A DNA stretch of 64,000 nt from contig JAJOZX010012244.1 of the NCBI GenBank assembly GCA_023014485.1, forward strand, positions 1-64,000, read 5' to 3'. This stretch comes from Bathynomus jamesi. Lineage: Eukaryota > Arthropoda > Malacostraca > Isopoda > Cirolanidae. Both the position numbers and the translations under genes were made by a program. Below the pieces are notes generated by a model, which saw nothing but the letters and a program-made list of their open reading frames with translations, was not told the DNA's origin and did no database searches. This document shows positions 44,794-55,968 of the stretch, piece after piece (positions within the stretch are counted from its first letter, which is position 1; every line of letters begins with the position of its first letter).

Positions 44794-45472
44794 GCTAGCA
44801 CATGAATCCTCTAAGTAGGTCTTCCCCTTTCACTATTATAACTATTATTGCCAGTGTAGATTAGCAGTGAAATACAATTTTACATTTTTTGCCTTTGTTT
44901 TTATATCTATAAAAAAATGTAATTTTAATTTCTATAGGTCAAATTATGAGCTTAAGTGTGAAAAAATAGGTAGAATTGACGCACAACTTATGAATATGGT
45001 GTTCACTTATATGTTAGTTACATGAAAAATACTAACAAACAAACTTTTTTTTGCTGATTCTAATAGCCAATGCCTATGCCTTCATTTTTTACATTTAAAA
45101 AAAAAATTCTCATTTGATACCCCAGAGGTCAAATCGTGACCTCAAATTTTGGTTACAGTGTAACTTTTTATTTTTCAACCTAGAGTTCTAAAACATGCAT
45201 ATTTGGATTCCTTGTCGTTTTCTGATTCTAAATATATATACTTTTATATAATTGTGACCATTATTACCCAAGTTATGGGTCGCCAAATGTTAGTGACCTC
45301 GCAAGTGACCTCAAATTTCCCAAGGTCATATCTCTTGAACCGTTGGTCGGATTGACCTTATAATTTCAGAAATGGATTCAGGGCCCACAAACTCCCTATA
45401 AACCAAATTTCAGCAAAATCTGAGAGATGAGGGTGTTAGGCACTGGTTGATCTGACAGAGAATGACCCTTCT

Positions 45473-45685
45473 AGTATTACCCCAAGGCACGGGTTGGGTC
45501 TTAGGATTACGTCAAAAACAATATTTTTGAATAATAAATTAGAAGAGATTTGTGTTGAGGAAAATGTACCCTTTGTAAAGCTGTGGTCCGAATTCAGTGA
45601 TCCTAGCCTTTTTATAAAAGATGGGGTGCATTTTAATTAAATAGGTAATGCTAGGCTAGGTAGGTTAATAGACAAAAACGTGTGA
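45473..45685 (+). pseudogene. LINE ORF1, SGNH-esterase part, second half
   Basis: After the insertion the frame continues (VLPQGTGWVLGLR, then after a shift NKLEEICVEENVPFVKLW) to FIKDGVHFN, an in-frame TAA replacing a likely CAA, and IGNARLGRLIDKNV before the stop. The D-G-V-H block is the Asp-x-x-His motif V of SGNH hydrolases. Together with the piece at 40690-41154 this supports an esterase-type ORF1. Confidence 0.65.
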
Positions 45686-45782
45686 AAGCTGTATAGGTCA
45701 AAGCCTTCTTTAAAAGTTGTGGGTCCAGGGAATGCAGGCCTGACGTGAAAGATAACTTAAACGTCTTTCATTGTAACAACGT

Positions 45783-48629
45783 AGTATTAGAAATAAATTA
45801 AATGAATTCAAGGCGATAATTTATTCTGGCAACTACGATATAGTTGCTATCACTGAAACTTGGTTAAATACCGTGACTCGGGACTTGTTGGGGGAACTTG
45901 ATATACCAGGTTTTAAACTCTACTAATGATAGGTTACATAGGTTTGGTGGCAGTGTTTTGCTGTACATTCGTAATTCCCTTAGGGCTATCGAGGTTAAGT
46001 TAGATTTTCCAGCAGCAATTAATGCAGTGTGTGTTGAAGTTAGGGCGTGTAGTATCAGTTTTAATTTTGTTGTTGTTTATAGACCTCCCGTTCAACCCCT
46101 TGATACAGATACTAGATTTTACTCACTTCTTGGTAACTTTATTGACAATCGGAATAGTATAATTGTCGGAGACTTTAACTGACCTAATGTTAATTATGAG
46201 ACTTTTACTGGTAATGATGAGGGTTTGGGATTGATCGAGTTTATGGAAGATAACTTTTTAAGACAGATGGTTACCGAACCAATGTGCAGTGATAATATAT
46301 TAGATTTGGTGATGATGAACGGTGAGAATGTAGTCGAAGGTTTAGAAGTAGGCGAGAGTTTAGGATGTAGTGATCATCAAATTCTTAGGTTTAAGTTATT
46401 GATAGAAAACACTAAGGATAGTAATGTAATGGAAGTCCCTGATTTTCATTGGGCTAATTTTGATAGTTTTGCGGATAGGATGAGAGTAGTGGACTGGGAT
46501 AACTTATTTATGGGTAATGACACAAATTTGCATTGGGTGGCATTTAAAGAAAGTTTTAGGAATAGTGAAAGGGAGTTTATTCCTCGTAGGCCCAAGCACG
46601 CTAGAAATCATGGTAGGCCGAAGTGGTGGACTAGGGAAATAGGCAAGTTCATAAATGAGTGTAATAGTGTATAGACTTAATAAGCAGGCACGGAAGCTAA
46701 CTTTAATAGATACATCAAGCTTAGAAATCATGGTAGGCCGAAGTGGTGGACTAGGGAAATAGGCAAGTTCATAAATGAGTGTAATAGTGTATAGACTTAA
46801 TAAGCAGGCACGGAAGCTAACTTTAATAGATACATCAAGCTTAGACATCAGGTTAAAAGATTAGTTAGGAATGCCAAGCGTAATTTAGAGCTGAGGATAG
46901 TAAACCTAATCCAAAAAAGTTTTTTGAATACATTAATAATCGTAAGCCAATAAAAGATAACAGAGGCCCTCTAGTGGATGTTAATGGCGCTTTGGCTTCT
47001 GGCACTCAGGTGATGGCAGGTATTTTCAATAACTTTTTTGCAACAGTTTTTACCGTAGAAGATGTAAATAAAGTCCCCGATGTGGATGATATCGTTCCAT
47101 TTATTAGTGAGACTATTTTGGATGAAATAACCATTTACAAGACTGAGATTGCGCATTATATCGATAGGCTAAAAATTAGCAAGGCTCCAGGCCCTGACGC
47201 TTTTTATCCAAGACATTTGAAAGACATTATCGTAGGCCCCTTAACGAAGATTTTTAATCAGTCACTGGAAACGGGGATTATTCCTGAAGACTTCAAATTA
47301 GCTAATGTCACACCTATTTTTAAAAAAGGTGACCGCGCAGTAGCTAGCAATTATAGGCCCATTAGCTTAACATCAATAGTCGGTAAACTTTTGGAATCTG
47401 TAGTTAGGGATCGTATCATCGATCACTTAGAAAGTAGAGATTTGATTAATAGTAGCTAGCATGGGTTTCGATGCCATAAATCTTGTTTAACTAATTTGTT
47501 AGAATTTTATAACGAAATAGTGCGCAAATACGATAGGCATAGAGTGGCTGACGTTATTTATTTAGATTTTAAAAAGGCGTTCGATACAGTTCCGCATAGG
47601 AGACTAATTGCGAAGGTCAAAGCGCATGGTATACGCGGTCAGGTAGCTAAGTGGTTAGAAGAATGGCTTCGTGCTAGGAGACAGAGGGCCGTAGTTAATG
47701 GTAGTGAATTGGGGTGGTTAGATGTAGGTAGTGGTGTCCCACAGGGTTCAGTGTTAGGCCCATTGCTATTCGTAATTTACATTAACGACATAGATGTAGG
47801 ATTGACTAGTAACGTGTCAAAATTCGTGGATGATACTAAAATAGGCGGTAAGGTTGTTAACGAAGACAATAGTAATAGGCTCCAAGATGATGTAAATAGG
47901 ATTATGGAGTGGACAGATAAGTGGCAGATGCAATTTAACGTAGACAAATGTAAAGTTTTGCATATAGGTTCTCGCAACAATAATTACACATACACGATGG
48001 ATGATAGGGAGTTGGTGAGCGTTGACAAGGAAGTAGATTTAGGCATACGTGTATCTGAGGATTTAAAAGTTAGGAACCAGTGCCTGGAGTCTTGGGCAAA
48101 AGCTAATAGGATGTTAGGCTTCATAGCGGGTAATTTTGAATGTAAATCAAAGGATATTATATTGCCTCTTTACAAGTCCCTAGTCAGGCCTCATTTAGAT
48201 TATACCATTCAGTTTTGGTGCCCATACTTGCGTGAGGATATTGATAGGTTAGAAAGGGTTCAGCGTCTTGCCACGAAATTAATTCCGTCATTGCGCAATA
48301 AGCCTTATGAAGATAGGATTAAAGAGTTAGACCTGTATTCACTCAAAACTAGGAGATTAAGGGGGGAGCTTATTGAACTTTTCAAAATCGTTAATAACAT
48401 CAATAACATAAATTCTGACAAATTGTTCACTTTCGATAATAGTAATACTCGTAATAACGGATTTAAGTTGTGTGGCAGACGTTTCATTACTAATATCGCT
48501 AAAAACTTATTTATGTTTAAAGTAATTGATAAATGGAATAATCTTCCCGTGCCCGTTGTGAACTCTACCAGCGTTAATGTGTTTACGAACCATCTTGACA
48601 GACATTTTAAAAATATTAACGCTGTTTAA
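45783..48629 (+). pseudogene. CR1-like LINE ORF2, endonuclease and reverse transcriptase
   Basis: Endonuclease: NYDIVAITETWLN (catalytic Glu) near 45830, LLYIRNSLRAIEVKL, VVYRPP, IIVGDFN followed by a TGA in place of Trp near 46180, and LGCSDHQILRF. Then RT: KISKAPGPDAFYPRHLKD, VTPIFKKGDRAVASNYRPIS, YLDFKKAFDTVPHRRLI, GVPQGSVLGPLLFVIYINDI, and the active site as SKFVDDTKIGG, followed by the thumb and a C-terminal WNNLP region ending HFKNINAV. From 47496 to 48629 the frame is uninterrupted. Damage: a frameshift near 45920, stops near 46180, 46672 and 47458, and a 120-bp tandem duplication at about 46602-46841. Confidence 0.85.
46602..46841 (+). repeat. 120-bp tandem duplication in LINE ORF2
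   Basis: The block starting AGAAATCATGGTAGGCCGAA at 46603 recurs exactly 120 bp later and continues identically to about 46841. Each unit holds a TAG stop at its GTGTATAGACTTAATA segment. As 120 is a multiple of three the duplication itself does not shift the frame. Confidence 0.95.
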
Positions 48630-48714
48630 AAAAAAAAAAAAAAAAATTAGCAACAGGAGCTCTGGGGGTGGTAGTTGAGGATGAGTCTGTTGACGATTAA
48701 TGCCAGCTTGTGAC

Positions 48715-51571
48715 TAGGGGTGTGCCAGATAGTATTTTTCACTATCCAGCCAGATAATCAAAAAAAATATCCAGCCAGATAATCAAAAAAAATATCCAGC
48801 CGGATACCGGATAATATCATTCAAATAATTCATAATTTTTTATATATTATTATTTAGCTATTACTTGATTAACTGACTATACTATCAAATTTTAATCACT
48901 ATTTGATGTAAATTATAGCTATCTTTCAATAACTTTACTAATTACCTATATTTTATCCTTTTCAGGATTGTTTCATTGCCTAAATCATATAGCTATATAG
49001 CTAGTTAGTATTAGTTACAGGCTTACAGCAATATTTTAACATTATTTACCCCCTAAAATGGCTAGTTTTATTTGGAAAATATTTACAATACATGAGACTA
49101 ATCCAACGATAGCTATTTGCTCCCTATGTTCCAAACAGATTAAAAGGGGATCAGAGAAATTGGGTGCTAGGTGCTATAGCACAAAACCTTTGCACAATCA
49201 TGCAAAGATGCTGCATTCAAAAGAATATAAAGAAGTGTCTCAACTTAACAAATCATCTGAAAATCAAAATCAACCTATAGCGACCACCTCAATGGCTCCG
49301 AAGGAGAAAAAATTAGTTGCCATGGAAAAGCAACTCACGTTAGAAGAAAGTTTTTCCTTTAAGAAAATATGGGATATAAATGACTCAAAAGCTCAAGCTT
49401 TACATAAAAAGATAGGATTAATGATGGCATTGGACAACCATCCTTTTAGTTTAGTTGAACAAGATGGCTTTATAGGACTGATGGCCCACGTACAGCCAAG
49501 GTATTTGCTACCAAATCAAACCTATTTTTCAGAAAAAGTCATACCCAAAATCTATGAAGAACTCAAAGAAATTGTTATGAATAAATTGAAAGAAGGGAAA
49601 TACATTAGCTTCACTTCCGATATTTGGACCTGCTCTTCTTCAAATGAATCATTCATTTCCTTGTCAGGTCATTGGATCATGAATGACTACACTCATTGTA
49701 ATGCAGTATTGCATTCAGCTCATTTTTCAGGATCGCATACAGGAATTAATATAGCGGACAAATTGCAATCTATGTGGCAATCATGGAATATTGACAGATC
49801 AAGGCATAATATATTGGTCAGAGATGGAGCTTCTAACATAGCTTTGGGATGTGACCTTGCGGAAATACCTTCTGTTCACTTTTCAATTCATTTGCTACAG
49901 CTAGTGGTGAATGATGCATTAATGGCTCAATGATCTATAAAAGATCTTTTGGCAAAGTGTCGACGTTTAGTGACACATTTTAACCACTCCCCACTGGCTA
50001 CTTCTGAATTTAAAGCTCTCCAAACACAACAGGGTCATGTTCCTCTTCTATTGGTACAAGATGTTTTAATGCGCTAGAACTCATCTTATTTGATGCTAGA
50101 ACGTATGGTTAAGTTGAAAAAATCAGTTCAAATATACCTTGCTGATCATAGTGAATTACTTATTTCATCTAATGAGTGGCACTTGATTGAAAATCTTTTA
50201 AAGCTTTTACAGCCATTTTTTAAACTCACCCAAGAAATGAGTACAGAATATAGTTTACTCTCTACTGTTATCCCAAACATGTGCATGCTTGAAAGGTTTC
50301 TTTCAAAAATTGGCCAGGATGATCAAGGAGTCCAAACTACAAAAGATGAACTGTTGAAGTCATTGCAGTCATGATTTTTTGCCAATGAAAGCAATGAAAA
50401 AAGAAAGTGTCTAAATGTCTTAACAAATCGGAAGTATGGTCTAGCAACTGTCATTGATACATGATTTAAATTTTTGTTTTTCAAAGAACAACAAAAGGAA
50501 AATATTAAGACATGGTTAATTGAAGAAATAAATGAAATAAACAACCTAGAGAAAATTAGAGATAAATATTTTGAAGAACAGGCTCACAGCAGCGACGATT
50601 CTAATTCTTCTTCCTCCTCAACAGGAAGAAAAAAGGCAAAGTTTGATGATCCACTCTCTGCTTGTTTCAGGGAACTAACAAGAAGAAAATTCAGAAAAGA
50701 TACCTGGTGAGAAAAAGTTTAAAAAAGCTGCAAGATGGCTTCATTCGCAGAAATAGCAGAGGAAATTGAGCAATATGCAAAAAAACCCATATCAGACAGA
50801 TGACTATCTCCACTTGAAATTTGGAAAAATGAAGAATCCTTTCCATCTCTCAAGAAAATTGCTCTAAAATGGCTAGTGACACCAGCATCTTCAGTTTTCT
50901 CAGAAAGAATGTTTTCCAAATACGGAAATATTTTTGAGAAAAAAGAAGTACTTTGCTACCAAAGCGAGGGGAGATGCTTCTTTTTATCCATCACAATGGA
51001 CGAAAATTTGATTTAAACTTGTGAATCTAGTGTCTTGAACATAGTATTAATTTTTATTGTTTAATGTGAGTTTTTACTTTTTAAGGTTTTGCTATTTTAA
51101 TAATTTCACTTACCTTACTGGTATATTTGATTAGGCTATATGTTTTATTTTTATATCAAATCTTAATAAAAGGTTTCGCTAATTCATATTTTTTCATATT
51201 GTAATTTGCAATATATATAAAAATAAAAAATAAAAATAAAAATTAAAAAGTAAGGGAAGCTGGGATCTTAGCTATGTGTCACACTTTTAGCTGGACCAAA
51301 CATTTTGCCTTTTTAGCAGTGTTAATATAGTTACATACTAGTAGTGGTACATGCTTATTTATCAATTATTTTAATTTTAGATTTTTGTACAACTATATTC
51401 AACTTTTGCTAGCTAAAGGCTATGCAAACTAAGATTGGAAAGGGGCAGGCCCAGATGGTATTCCCATTACAAAAAAGACTATCATAAATATCCGGCTGTC
51501 TGGCCGGATACTGACATCTATCTGGCCAGATACAGGATACTGGATAATAGCTGTTATCCGGCACATCCCTA
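48715..51571 (+). mobile_element. hAT transposon, full length, gene decayed by stops
   Basis: Ends TAGGGGTGTGCCAGATA and (inverted) TAGGGATGTGCCGGATA with a perfect 8-bp duplication CTTGTGAC (48707-48714, 51572-51579). Subterminal regions carry repeated TATCC(A/G)GCC motifs on both sides, typical hAT transposase sites. Length 2857 bp. It sits in the 3' UTR of the CR1-like LINE. Confidence 0.92.
49058..51017 (+). pseudogene. hAT transposase with BED finger, inactivated by in-frame stops
   Basis: From MASFIWKIF the frame has a BED zinc finger (ICSLCSKQIKRG ... HNHAKMLH), then SFTSDIWTCSSSNESFISL (first catalytic Asp), LVRDGASNIALG (second), and FSIHLLQLVVNDA. The same frame continues through stops at about 49931, 50075, 50372, 50462, 50708, 50717 and 50801 to the hATC dimerisation block FPSLKKIALKWLVTPASSVFSERMFS near 50850. 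Four of the stops look like CGA-to-TGA or TGG-to-TAG changes at positions where relatives have Arg or Trp. Only near 50945 does the frame shift, with the final LLPKRGEMLLFIHH in another frame. Almost complete, recently dead. Confidence 0.88.
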
Positions 51572-51639
51572 CTTGTGACATGCCAGTCTGTGATGCCAGC
51601 AATAAAATTATTATTAAAAAAAAAAAAAAAAAATTTGAC

Positions 51640-52085
51640 TAACACGAACATAGATGTAGCTTGTAGCGTAAACTAACCCACTTTTTGTTTAACTTTACCT
51701 ACTTTTTTTTTTTTCTTTTTCTTATCCTCTCCTTACTTTGCATGTCTGCAACTCTCTTTTCTTGTATGTTTGTAGTTTGCATGGTATGACTGAGTTAAGA
51801 CTGTGTTTGCATGGTTTGTAAGCATTCTTATTTTACTTCTTTTCATCTTTCACCCCTCTCCTATTCTCTCCGACTATTTTTCTGACTTGTCGGCAGTGGC
51901 CAGCGGATGATGATGGGGAGTCTTTTTTCTCTTTTTCTGAATGAATGTTAACCCACGAGTGATAGGTGTTCCTCCTTACTTAACCCCTTATTCTCTTCTC
52001 TTCACCCCGTACTCTTTCCTTTCTCTCAGGCTAACCTTAGAGTAGATCTTAGGGTCTTTGTTAGCCTTAGCTTCTGTCGATCTGT
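51640..52085. other. CT-rich non-coding stretch
   Basis: A pyrimidine-rich stretch between two LINE pieces with no open frame. It may be UTR of one of the flanking LINEs, but I cannot assign it. Confidence 0.35.
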
Positions 52086-53330
52086 AGATTTTAGTAGCAG
52101 TAGACGTAAACAAAGCCTTTGACACAGTACCACGACATAACCTCATATAGAAAATACTCAACACTAACCTTCACCCCAATGACAAAAAATGGCTGACAAA
52201 CTTCCTCACAGAGAGACAAGCACGAGTCATACACAAACAGGCAACATCAAAATTCATGTCACTATACAACAGAGTCCCACAGGGTGCAATCATGTCCCCA
52301 ATCCTTTTCAACTTATTTATGCATGACATTCCAAATCCACATACACCAAATGTTAACATCCAATCATATGCAGATGACCTCACCATAACAAACACAGCCA
52401 CTAGAGACAACAATAAATGATCGATTTTGAGAACTGGCTACATACCAACCGAATGACAGTATCACCACAAAAGTCCTGTGATACTATTCTCCTCACACAA
52501 AAAAGAATCAAACAAACACCCACAAATCACCCTCCTAAACCACTACCTCCCACTAAATAAGACACCCGCAATACTTGGCCTCACATATGACATTCACTAC
52601 ACATGTAATGAATACCTGCAGCAAAGCTACAAAGAAACTTAATGCCCTACACACCCTAACTAGTACTACATTTGGACAACACAAAGAAATCCTCACCACC
52701 TATACAAACAATTCATCCGTACAACATTAAATTACACTTCACCAGCCTAGCACCCCACAATATCCAGCACCAACAAAAACCAACTGCAAATTATTCAAAA
52801 CAAAGCCCTCAGAATCATCACAGGCTGCACACAAACCACCCCCATTCCACATCTACACTCAGAAACTAACAACCTTCCAATACAAACACACCTTAACATG
52901 ATAGGGGCACAGATCTTTGCCAAAACCCTTGCACCAACCCACCCATGCCACTGCCTTGCCACAACCCCCCAACTACTATGAAACAAAAAGGAAACTCCAA
53001 CATCACACTACACCACACTACCCCCATGCCCTCCACAACAAAACAAAACAAAACACACACACAATTCATACACCAACATATTGACACTACCAAATAACCC
53101 AATTTTACAAGCACAACCCCCAAACATAGCCAAAGAAGAAGAAACATTAGACACACACACACGAGTTACTCTCTCTAGACTCAGATGCAGCCAGCACCCC
53201 TCCCTACATTATTACAGATACCTCATACACCAAATGAACAATGTAAACTGTCCATGATGTGACCACACCAACAAAAACACCAAACACCTAATTCTTACAT
53301 GGCCCCACTTCCAACACCTTAGACAAACAC
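52086..53330 (+). pseudogene. Second Jockey-like LINE reverse transcriptase fragment
   Basis: Plus-strand frames read AVDVNKAFDTVPRHNLI near 52100, KKWLTNFLTERQARVIH, YNRVPQGAIMSPILFNLFMH near 52270, and IQSYADDLTITNTA near 52365 with the intact YADD active site. Frameshifted remnants of the connection and thumb follow (LNKTPAILGLTYD, FGQHKEILTT, NKALRIITGCTQTTPIP) to a Cys/His-containing tail near 53330. The N-terminal endonuclease is missing. This LINE is distinct in sequence from the two others in the window. Confidence 0.75.
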
Positions 53331-53340
53331 ACATCTCATC

Positions 53341-54317
53341 AGTCAGAGATCTGTGGGCATGGCTGTTATGCTGGTCTGTGGAGAGAGATCTGACTATCTC
53401 TACTGGCAGCTCTATATCATCTTCAGTTCCTTCCACTGGTTTGAAGTTGAAGTTGACCTCAAGTTCATTCACTTTCTCAAGAAGTTTTCCAATAGGCCCA
53501 GTGAAGCCTGACCAGGGAGTTACAGGACTGTCCAGCTTGATGATTAAGTGCCTCAGGGGGAGCTCATTCACATGGAGCTGACAGATCATCCAGTGGCACT
53601 TGCGACCCAGCCTCCAGACCACCCAGTGTTGGTGTTGGTAGAATCTCCTTCAATCATTACAAGGCTCCCATCAGCTCCACGATCCAGAAGCTACTCATGC
53701 AGGCCCTGAGCGATCTTATGAGCAGGCTTTTCTCCTTCCTCAGGTTCCTCGGGAGTGAAATGGAAGAGGTACTTTCCTTGAGGCTCCCACATGATAGTGT
53801 AATGCTCCTCAATCACTTTGCCAGGATGAAATCTCCCTGTCACTTCATCATATTTCAACACCTTTGTGTTCCTATCCTGCTTCCCATCAAAGAATATCCC
53901 AGAGATCTTCTCTGACCTCTGTGTGAGAGCTTCAACTGATGAGACCATTACTTCCTCCTTGGCCTTCCAGACTTTCATGCCATCTATGGCCAAGTAAGCC
54001 TTGTCTTTGGAAAGATGACCAGCCTTGATGAGGTCATTCAGGAAGCCAGTGGCAACCGCAGCTGCCAGAACATTTGCCACCCTGTACCTCAAAGCTACTG
54101 AAGCTGTCCCTTGAATCTTCATGTAGTTTCGTGTAGCAGAAGTTGGAGTTTCAGCAGGTACTTCAGTGGGAATATCCATAGGAGCTTCAGTAGCCTCAGC
54201 ATTGCCAGAGGCTTCTTTTGCAGCTTCTTCCAAGTTTGGCTCTTCGTCGTCCTCAAAGTCTTTCATGAGAGAATGTTGAACTTCGCCTTCTGCATCCAAA
54301 TAGTTACAAAGATTCAA
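53341..54317 (-). pseudogene. Fragment of a third DDE-like family (ELPLRHL type)
   Basis: On the minus strand, from 54317: an acidic N-terminal stretch, then ASVALRYRVANVLAAAVATGF, KDKAYLAIDGMKVW, ISGIFFDGKQDRNTKVL with an Asp in FFDGK, EEHYTIMWEPQGKYLFHFTP, a stop, then IEGDSTNTNTGWSGG (second Asp), and in a shifted frame HVNELPLRHLIIKLDS and GFTGPIGKLLEKV, ending STDQ. The layout FFDGK ... GDSTN.NTG ... CxxH-like region parallels family 2 (HWDGK ... FDTTASNTG ... CRHH) but the sequence is different, so a sister family is likely. Truncated on the C-terminal side by the LINE at 52086-53330. Confidence 0.65.
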
Positions 54318-54596
54318 ATGGAGTAGATTTTTTTCTTGTGTATGTATGTATTAAACCTGTGTAAGAGTTAAGCAAAGTTAATGTGTCAAAATGGCAACAA
54401 ATTACGACAAAGGGTTAAAAATATGAGGTTGTGTTCAATTGAATATTCGGTATTTCAACATAGAACAGAAAGCCTCAATTTTGAACACGATAACGTGATT
54501 TTTGGAAAAAGTTGCAGAAAAGAAACCCCCCTTAGAATTAAATTTTACATAAAAATACATATTAGCCAGAGTGAAATTCGGACTCGGAAAAGTATG

Positions 54597-55396
54597 ATAT
54601 GCCCTATTGGTCCATCCCACTCCAAGAGGAAGAAGCCCTGCATGCTCATCACCGTGGAGGTTGCCATATCTCTAGGCAGAGTCAACATCAGTGACTGGAG
54701 TGTGACCTTTGTCCTCAGTGCAGCTGCCCAGGCTCTTGAGCAAGACCTGGATGAAGTCTCTTTGTCCTGCAGCTCCATGCAACATGTGTGGATGACAACC
54801 CATCAGGCTGTGACTGAAGCTGATAAGGAGACCTTCTCCCCAAACATGCCTCTCCTCCTCCATTGGGATGGGAAACTCCTGCCAGACATCATCCAAAGCC
54901 AGGAGGTCAACTGTATCACCATCTTGGTGAGTGGGGATGTAGGATGGAAAAGCTGCTCAGAGTGCCCCTCATCAGCTGAGGCACAGGTGAGGAGCAGGCC
55001 CAAGCCTGTCTTTGAACTTTCAGACCACATGCAGGGGCTGGTATTCAACACCACCCCACTCAAAACAGGGTCCAGTACTGTCATTCAAAAAGCTCTTGGA
55101 AAAGAGCTGATATGGGTGGCATGCCACCACCACATCTTCAAGATTGTGCTCGCAGATACGTGTTCTCTCACCATTGGCACCTCTAGAGAACCAGAGATAT
55201 CTCTCTTCAAGTGGTTCAAACAGCAGTGGCCCTTCCTTCCTTGAGAAGGCCACATTCAAGGCAGCAGAGAAGAAGCTTTTCACTGGCCCCCTTTCTAACC
55301 TCCATGAAGAGATGATCTCATACTGTGGGGTGGTCCTTGCATCCTCCTTCCTTGGGGTGATGGAGATTACTACCATCATCTCCAGACAAGTTTAAA
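54597..55396 (+). pseudogene. Family-2 transposase fragment
   Basis: Plus-strand frame: HSKRKKPCMLITVEVAISLG, LLLHWDGKLLPDI near 54870 (first Asp), TILVSGDVG, GLVFNTTPLKTGSSTVIQKAL near 55040 where the second Asp (FDTT) is Asn, KELIWVACHHHIFKIVLA near 55110 (CxxH kept), then FKWFKQQW and a frameshift near 55240. Both N- and C-terminal parts are missing and no termini were found. It lies head-to-head with the fragment at 53341-54317. Confidence 0.75.
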
Positions 55397-55968
55397 ATGA
55401 CAATAGAAGGAATGCGAGAAAAAAAATATGTACCCAAATAGCAAACAAAATACAAATAGTGCACAAAATTTTCTCATATAGCACATGCAGCTGACATAGC
55501 TGGGAACCCTCAAAGTGGAACATTTTATGGCAAGAAGCTACCAGAACAGGTGGGCAGGAACAGATCCATCTCAGAGGACCACAAGGCTACAAAACACGCA
55601 AAACCAAAGGACAATGAACTTAAAATGCACAAGGGGCAATGAAAAAAAAGAACAAACATTGTCCTCACAAATATTCAAGGAATAAAACTGAACAATTCTC
55701 TAAACAAAGTTTCGTACCTGAAAGGTTTTATGGATGAAACAAGGTGGACATCGCATGTCACACAGAAATACATCTTAAAGATTGCCAAAGAAACTGTGAT
55801 AACTGCGAACACTGTATCAATAAGAAAGAATTGGATCCAACTAACTAATCTTGAGTGGATAGAACAACAAGATGTAAAGGTGGCTGTGCTATTTATATAC
55901 ATGAGAGGCATATGACAGAGACAGTAATAAGCAAATCCAACGGCTTTGTGGAAACCCTTGCAGTGAAA
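55397..55968 (+). pseudogene. LINE endonuclease N-terminal fragment, weak
   Basis: Around 55640-55920 a plus-strand reading in changing frames gives LTNIQGIKLN-like sequence, NKVSYLKGFMDET and Cys-free remnants that resemble the beginning of a LINE endonuclease domain. The similarity is slight and the piece is short. The rest of the stretch shows nothing. Confidence 0.35.

Larger units (their letters stand above)
41155..45468 (+). mobile_element. Family-1 DNA transposon with near-intact gene
   Basis: Ends GGGTCATTCTCTGTCAGATC on both strands, with a perfect 4-bp duplication TTCT (41151-41154, 45469-45472). The inverted repeats are very long: 41155 to about 41965 pairs with about 44821-45468; the left one is longer because it contains an internal direct repeat of about 180 bp (around 41575-41745 and 41750-41860). 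The transposase gene lies on the plus strand. It interrupts the SGNH ORF of a LINE. The element at 59397-61779 is a deleted near-identical relative. Confidence 0.92.
40690..51636 (+). mobile_element. CR1-like LINE, split by a family-1 and a hAT element
   Basis: Blocks 40690-41154, 45469-48714 and 51572-51636 are parts of one plus-strand LINE. Order: SGNH-type ORF1 end, endonuclease, reverse transcriptase, an A-tract after the stop (48629), then a short 3' UTR (ending AATAAAATTATTATT plus an A-tract). The insertions are 41155-45468 and 48715-51571, each with a perfect target duplication, so both came later than the LINE. Confidence 0.8.

Noticed and set aside
48630..48645. Poly-A at 48630 as the true 3' end of the LINE
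   Set aside because: LINE-like sequence continues after it and, beyond the hAT element, ends at a second A-tract near 51636, so the first tract was judged internal; the alternative cannot be excluded.
54111..54326. Plus-strand frame opposite the ELPLRHL fragment
   Set aside because: Antisense shadow of the minus-strand coding remnant at 53341-54317.
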